Shown piece by piece: positions 5,174 to 6,977 of a DNA stretch of 6,977 bases. Under the pieces are notes generated by a model. The model ran no database searches and had not been told where the DNA came from. It worked only from the letters and a program-made list of their open reading frames with translations. Each line of letters begins with the position of its first letter. Position 1 is the first letter of the stretch. Source of the DNA: Bacteriovoracaceae bacterium UBA6144 (GTDB lineage Bacteria; Bdellovibrionota; Bacteriovoracia; Bacteriovoracales; Bacteriovoracaceae); assembly GCA_002435705.1 (NCBI GenBank), contig DIVA01000099.1:1-6977 (forward strand), in the 5' to 3' direction. A program made the position numbers and the translations under genes.

Positions 5174-6439
5174 ATGAAGTATCTGAGTTTGATCCTAAGC
5201 TTATTGTCTTTAAGTTGTTTAGCTGAAGACAAGTACTATGGCGCCAAATCCACAGAAGCCCTCTTAAACTTTGAAGGCCGCATTCTTCTGACCCAAGCTT
5301 TAAGCACCACCGGAAAGAAACAAGCTATCAATCAGCAAATCAACCATCTCATCGGTCATTTTCAAGCCGCGACTCACCTTGAAAAATTTCGTTATCCTGG
5401 AGTACTCGGAGAGGATAATCGAATTGTGCTTAAAAGTGAGTTCAAAAATGATGAAGGATTGGTTGTAACCTACCAATTTGTCGGACGAGTTAATTTTCAT
5501 CGCAACGTCTTTGGTCGAGATGGTAAAGCGATCGTGCCCTTAAACTTACCTTTTGATCTGGCAACCATCTACCAGAGAGGCGTGGTTAACGGTAAAAATC
5601 GCTGCACTGACACGACCTATGATTCAGAAGGAGACTTCTTCTACTTCTGGGATCCGGATAAGGAAGGATGTCCTTTAAAAGGCAACTCTACAGATGTGCT
5701 GCGCCTAAAAGGGCAACTACAACTGCTCCCCAACACAAAATCGACTTATCCTGAGTATGATCAACTCTACAAAAAACCAACTCTAAAAATAAGCGTCTTT
5801 TTTGGATATATTAATAAACCCACCAATAGAGATTTTGGAGCCTATGCCTTTAGAGAACAGGTTCAGATTCTCAAAGATATGGGACTTGAATTTGCTGGTG
5901 AGGAGCGGGCTGGAATTAACTGGAAAGCCCATTTCGTTGGAGAAATAAAAACTCAACTCGGCAGCAAACAAAATTTGGATCTCACCATTTGGCTAACCGA
6001 CACGGATCTTGGTGCGAGTGATAAGATCTTTCACCAGGAAATTGTCAAAGCCTTTCGTGAAGACGATATCGTCGCTTACGACGGGCACTCAGGCCTCGGC
6101 GGCAACCTTGACCTCGACCTCTTGCCTCGCTTTAAGTTTAATTCAAATTATCAAATTTTCTTTTTTAATGGATGTAGCTCATACCCCTACTTCAATGCGA
6201 AGTATTTTGCAGCGAAACCAGGCGGCAAGAGTAATCTAGACATCATCACCTCAGGCCTTCCCACACTCACGAGCACCTCGGTCTCAAATATGACTGCGTT
6301 CCTTACTCCCTTTGTAAAAGGCCACCTTCCCAGCTGGCAAACGATCATGAACAGAATCGAGGCTTCCAACGGGGAAGAAGAGACTTATTTAATGGGAGTT
6401 AATGGAGATGAAGGAAATCGTTTTCGTCCAAGTCGCTAA
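5174..6439 (+). CDS. Secreted protein of unknown function with clan CD (gingipain/caspase-like) His/Cys motifs
   Basis: This 421-residue exported protein is not one I can name. The start at 5174 follows GAGGG (5162-5166) and gives a clean signal peptide (MKYLSLILSLLSLSCLA, likely cut after A17). The Cys in it does not sit in a proper lipobox. The TTG at 5153 would put seven residues before the signal. The N-terminal half is mixed, with two Cys (C144, C166) flanking an aromatic, acidic segment (EGDFFYFWDPDKEG) that may form a disulfide loop. The C-terminal part has DDIVAYDGHSGLGG (H305) and YQIFFFNGCSSYPYF (C334). Each is a hydrophobic strand ending in the catalytic-type residue, 29 residues apart. 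This is the pattern of clan CD cysteine peptidases; gingipains have GHGS and a Cys 33 residues later. I therefore suspect a caspase-like fold, but peptidase activity is unproven and the His is followed by Ser rather than Gly. Confidence 0.8.
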   Translation: MKYLSLILSLLSLSCLAEDKYYGAKSTEALLNFEGRILLTQALSTTGKKQAINQQINHLIGHFQAATHLEKFRYPGVLGEDNRIVLKSEFKNDEGLVVTYQFVGRVNFHRNVFGRDGKAIVPLNLPFDLATIYQRGVVNGKNRCTDTTYDSEGDFFYFWDPDKEGCPLKGNSTDVLRLKGQLQLLPNTKSTYPEYDQLYKKPTLKISVFFGYINKPTNRDFGAYAFREQVQILKDMGLEFAGEERAGINWKAHFVGEIKTQLGSKQNLDLTIWLTDTDLGASDKIFHQEIVKAFREDDIVAYDGHSGLGGNLDLDLLPRFKFNSNYQIFFFNGCSSYPYFNAKYFAAKPGGKSNLDIITSGLPTLTSTSVSNMTAFLTPFVKGHLPSWQTIMNRIEASNGEEETYLMGVNGDEGNRFRPSR

Positions 6440-6444
6440 ACGAG

Positions 6445-6450
6445 TATAAT
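6445..6450 (+). promoter_or_regulatory. Possible -10 element of the RDD gene
   Basis: A perfect TATAAT lies 20 nt before the RDD-family ATG and 6 bp after the previous stop. No convincing -35 is present at 16-18 nt (that stretch reads TTTTCGTC inside the preceding gene), and there is no TGn extension. A transcript would start near 6457, just before the Shine-Dalgarno AGGAG (6460-6464). Read-through from the upstream gene is equally possible. Confidence 0.3.
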
Positions 6451-6469
6451 CTCCCTAACAGGAGTTATT

Positions 6470-6977
6470 ATGTTTGAGCGTGCTAGTAACCTATCTCGAA
6501 CCCTTGCCCTACTCATTGACCTGGTAGTGTTTGCGGTGCTTCGTTATGCTTTTTCATTTATATCAAAAATAGTCGGCATTTCTCGTGATCTCACCGTGGA
6601 TGAATTAAAACTTATTGAAGAGATCGCTGCACAGAATAATCCTGAACAACTTTTAGGAGCAACCCTGAGACTGCAAGCTGATGCTGGTGTACATTATGAG
6701 TTTCTCAGTTTCTTTATCATCAATCTTATCTTTATTATCTATCTCGTTTGCAGAAAAGGTGGCACACCTGGAAAACTTGCCATGGGCCTTGAGGTGCAAG
6801 ATTTTAAAACCTACAAGAGACTTTCATGGTGGCAAGCGGCCCTAAGAGAGTTTGTGGGGAAAACATTTTTATGGATGATCACATTTATGTTTGGTGCTCT
6901 GATAAGTCTTGTGACAAAAAATCGCAGAGGAATTCATGATCTACTTGCCTCATCAGCAGTAAGGCAAAAAAAAGGGG
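6470..6977 (+). CDS. RDD-family integral membrane protein, 3' partial
   Basis: The first 169 residues of an RDD-family membrane protein are visible, and the frame runs off the window end without a stop. The ATG at 6470 follows AGGAG (6460-6464) with 5 nt spacing. The family marks are all present: the Arg and first Asp in SRTLALLIDLVV (R10, D17), the GGTPGKLAMGLEV segment (97-109), ALREFVGKTF (124-133), and the final NRRGIHDLLASSAVR (151-165) with the last conserved Asp D157. Predicted membrane segments lie at about 9-31, 78-94 and 132-149. Since the C-terminal HDLLA motif has been reached, only a short tail is probably missing. RDD proteins are poorly characterised; some relatives have been linked to ion exchange, and no substrate can be read here. 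An insert of about 45 polar residues (33-77) separates the first two segments. It lies 30 bp after the clan CD-like gene and may share its transcript. Confidence 0.9.
   Translation, partial: MFERASNLSRTLALLIDLVVFAVLRYAFSFISKIVGISRDLTVDELKLIEEIAAQNNPEQLLGATLRLQADAGVHYEFLSFFIINLIFIIYLVCRKGGTPGKLAMGLEVQDFKTYKRLSWWQAALREFVGKTFLWMITFMFGALISLVTKNRRGIHDLLASSAVRQKKG

Noticed and set aside
5174..5224. Lipoprotein signal (Cys15) in the clan CD-like protein
   Set aside because: LSLSC does not match the lipobox spacing, because the Leu is at -4 and another Leu at -2. Ordinary signal peptidase cleavage after A17 fits better.

Overview
The window reads as a chromosomal segment of a Gram-negative bacterium. 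Most genes encode exported or envelope proteins: secreted hydrolases, a lipoprotein, inner-membrane proteins and an envelope-sensing sigma-factor operon. The mix of unrelated secreted peptidase-like proteins and the style of the genes suggest a member of the Bdellovibrionota or a related deltaproteobacterium-like lineage. That placement is an impression, since there is no rRNA or marker gene here to confirm it. No tRNA, rRNA, CRISPR array, insertion sequence or phage gene was seen. Coding density is high, and the longest gene-free stretch is 232 bp (2482-2713).

Layout. (1) 3-914 (+): the 3' part of a subtilisin-like S8 serine peptidase whose beginning lies before the window. (2) 963-1775 (+): a TauE/SafE (TSUP) membrane transporter whose start codon sits in the arm of a perfect 12-bp inverted repeat. 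(3) 1762-2481 (-): a lipoprotein with a metzincin-type zinc motif HExxHxxGxxH, overlapping gene 2 tail to tail. (4) 2714-4488 (+): a tight four-gene operon. It encodes a Spy/CnrX-like periplasmic LTxxQ protein, an ECF sigma factor, a short single-span membrane protein (likely the anti-sigma factor) and a PlsC-like acyltransferase, behind a good ECF-type promoter at 2644-2671. (5) 4463-5062 (-): a PAP2-like membrane protein with a broken active-site motif, overlapping the acyltransferase tail to tail. (6) 5174-6439 (+): a large secreted protein of unknown function whose C-terminal part carries His and Cys motifs resembling clan CD (gingipain/caspase-like) peptidases. (7) 6470 to the window end (+): an RDD-family membrane protein cut off just before its stop.

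How it fits together. The centre is a self-contained regulatory unit. A soluble periplasmic helical protein, an ECF sigma factor and a membrane anti-sigma candidate resemble the cnrYXH metal-sensing system in composition but differ in gene order, and a lipid acyltransferase is attached as likely effector cargo. The ECF promoter in front fits autoregulation. Around it lie three predicted exported hydrolase-like proteins of different catalytic types (serine, metallo, cysteine), which would suit a predatory or polymer-degrading lifestyle. The lifestyle and the sigma-factor wiring are inferences; the motifs, overlaps and inverted repeats are read directly from the sequence.
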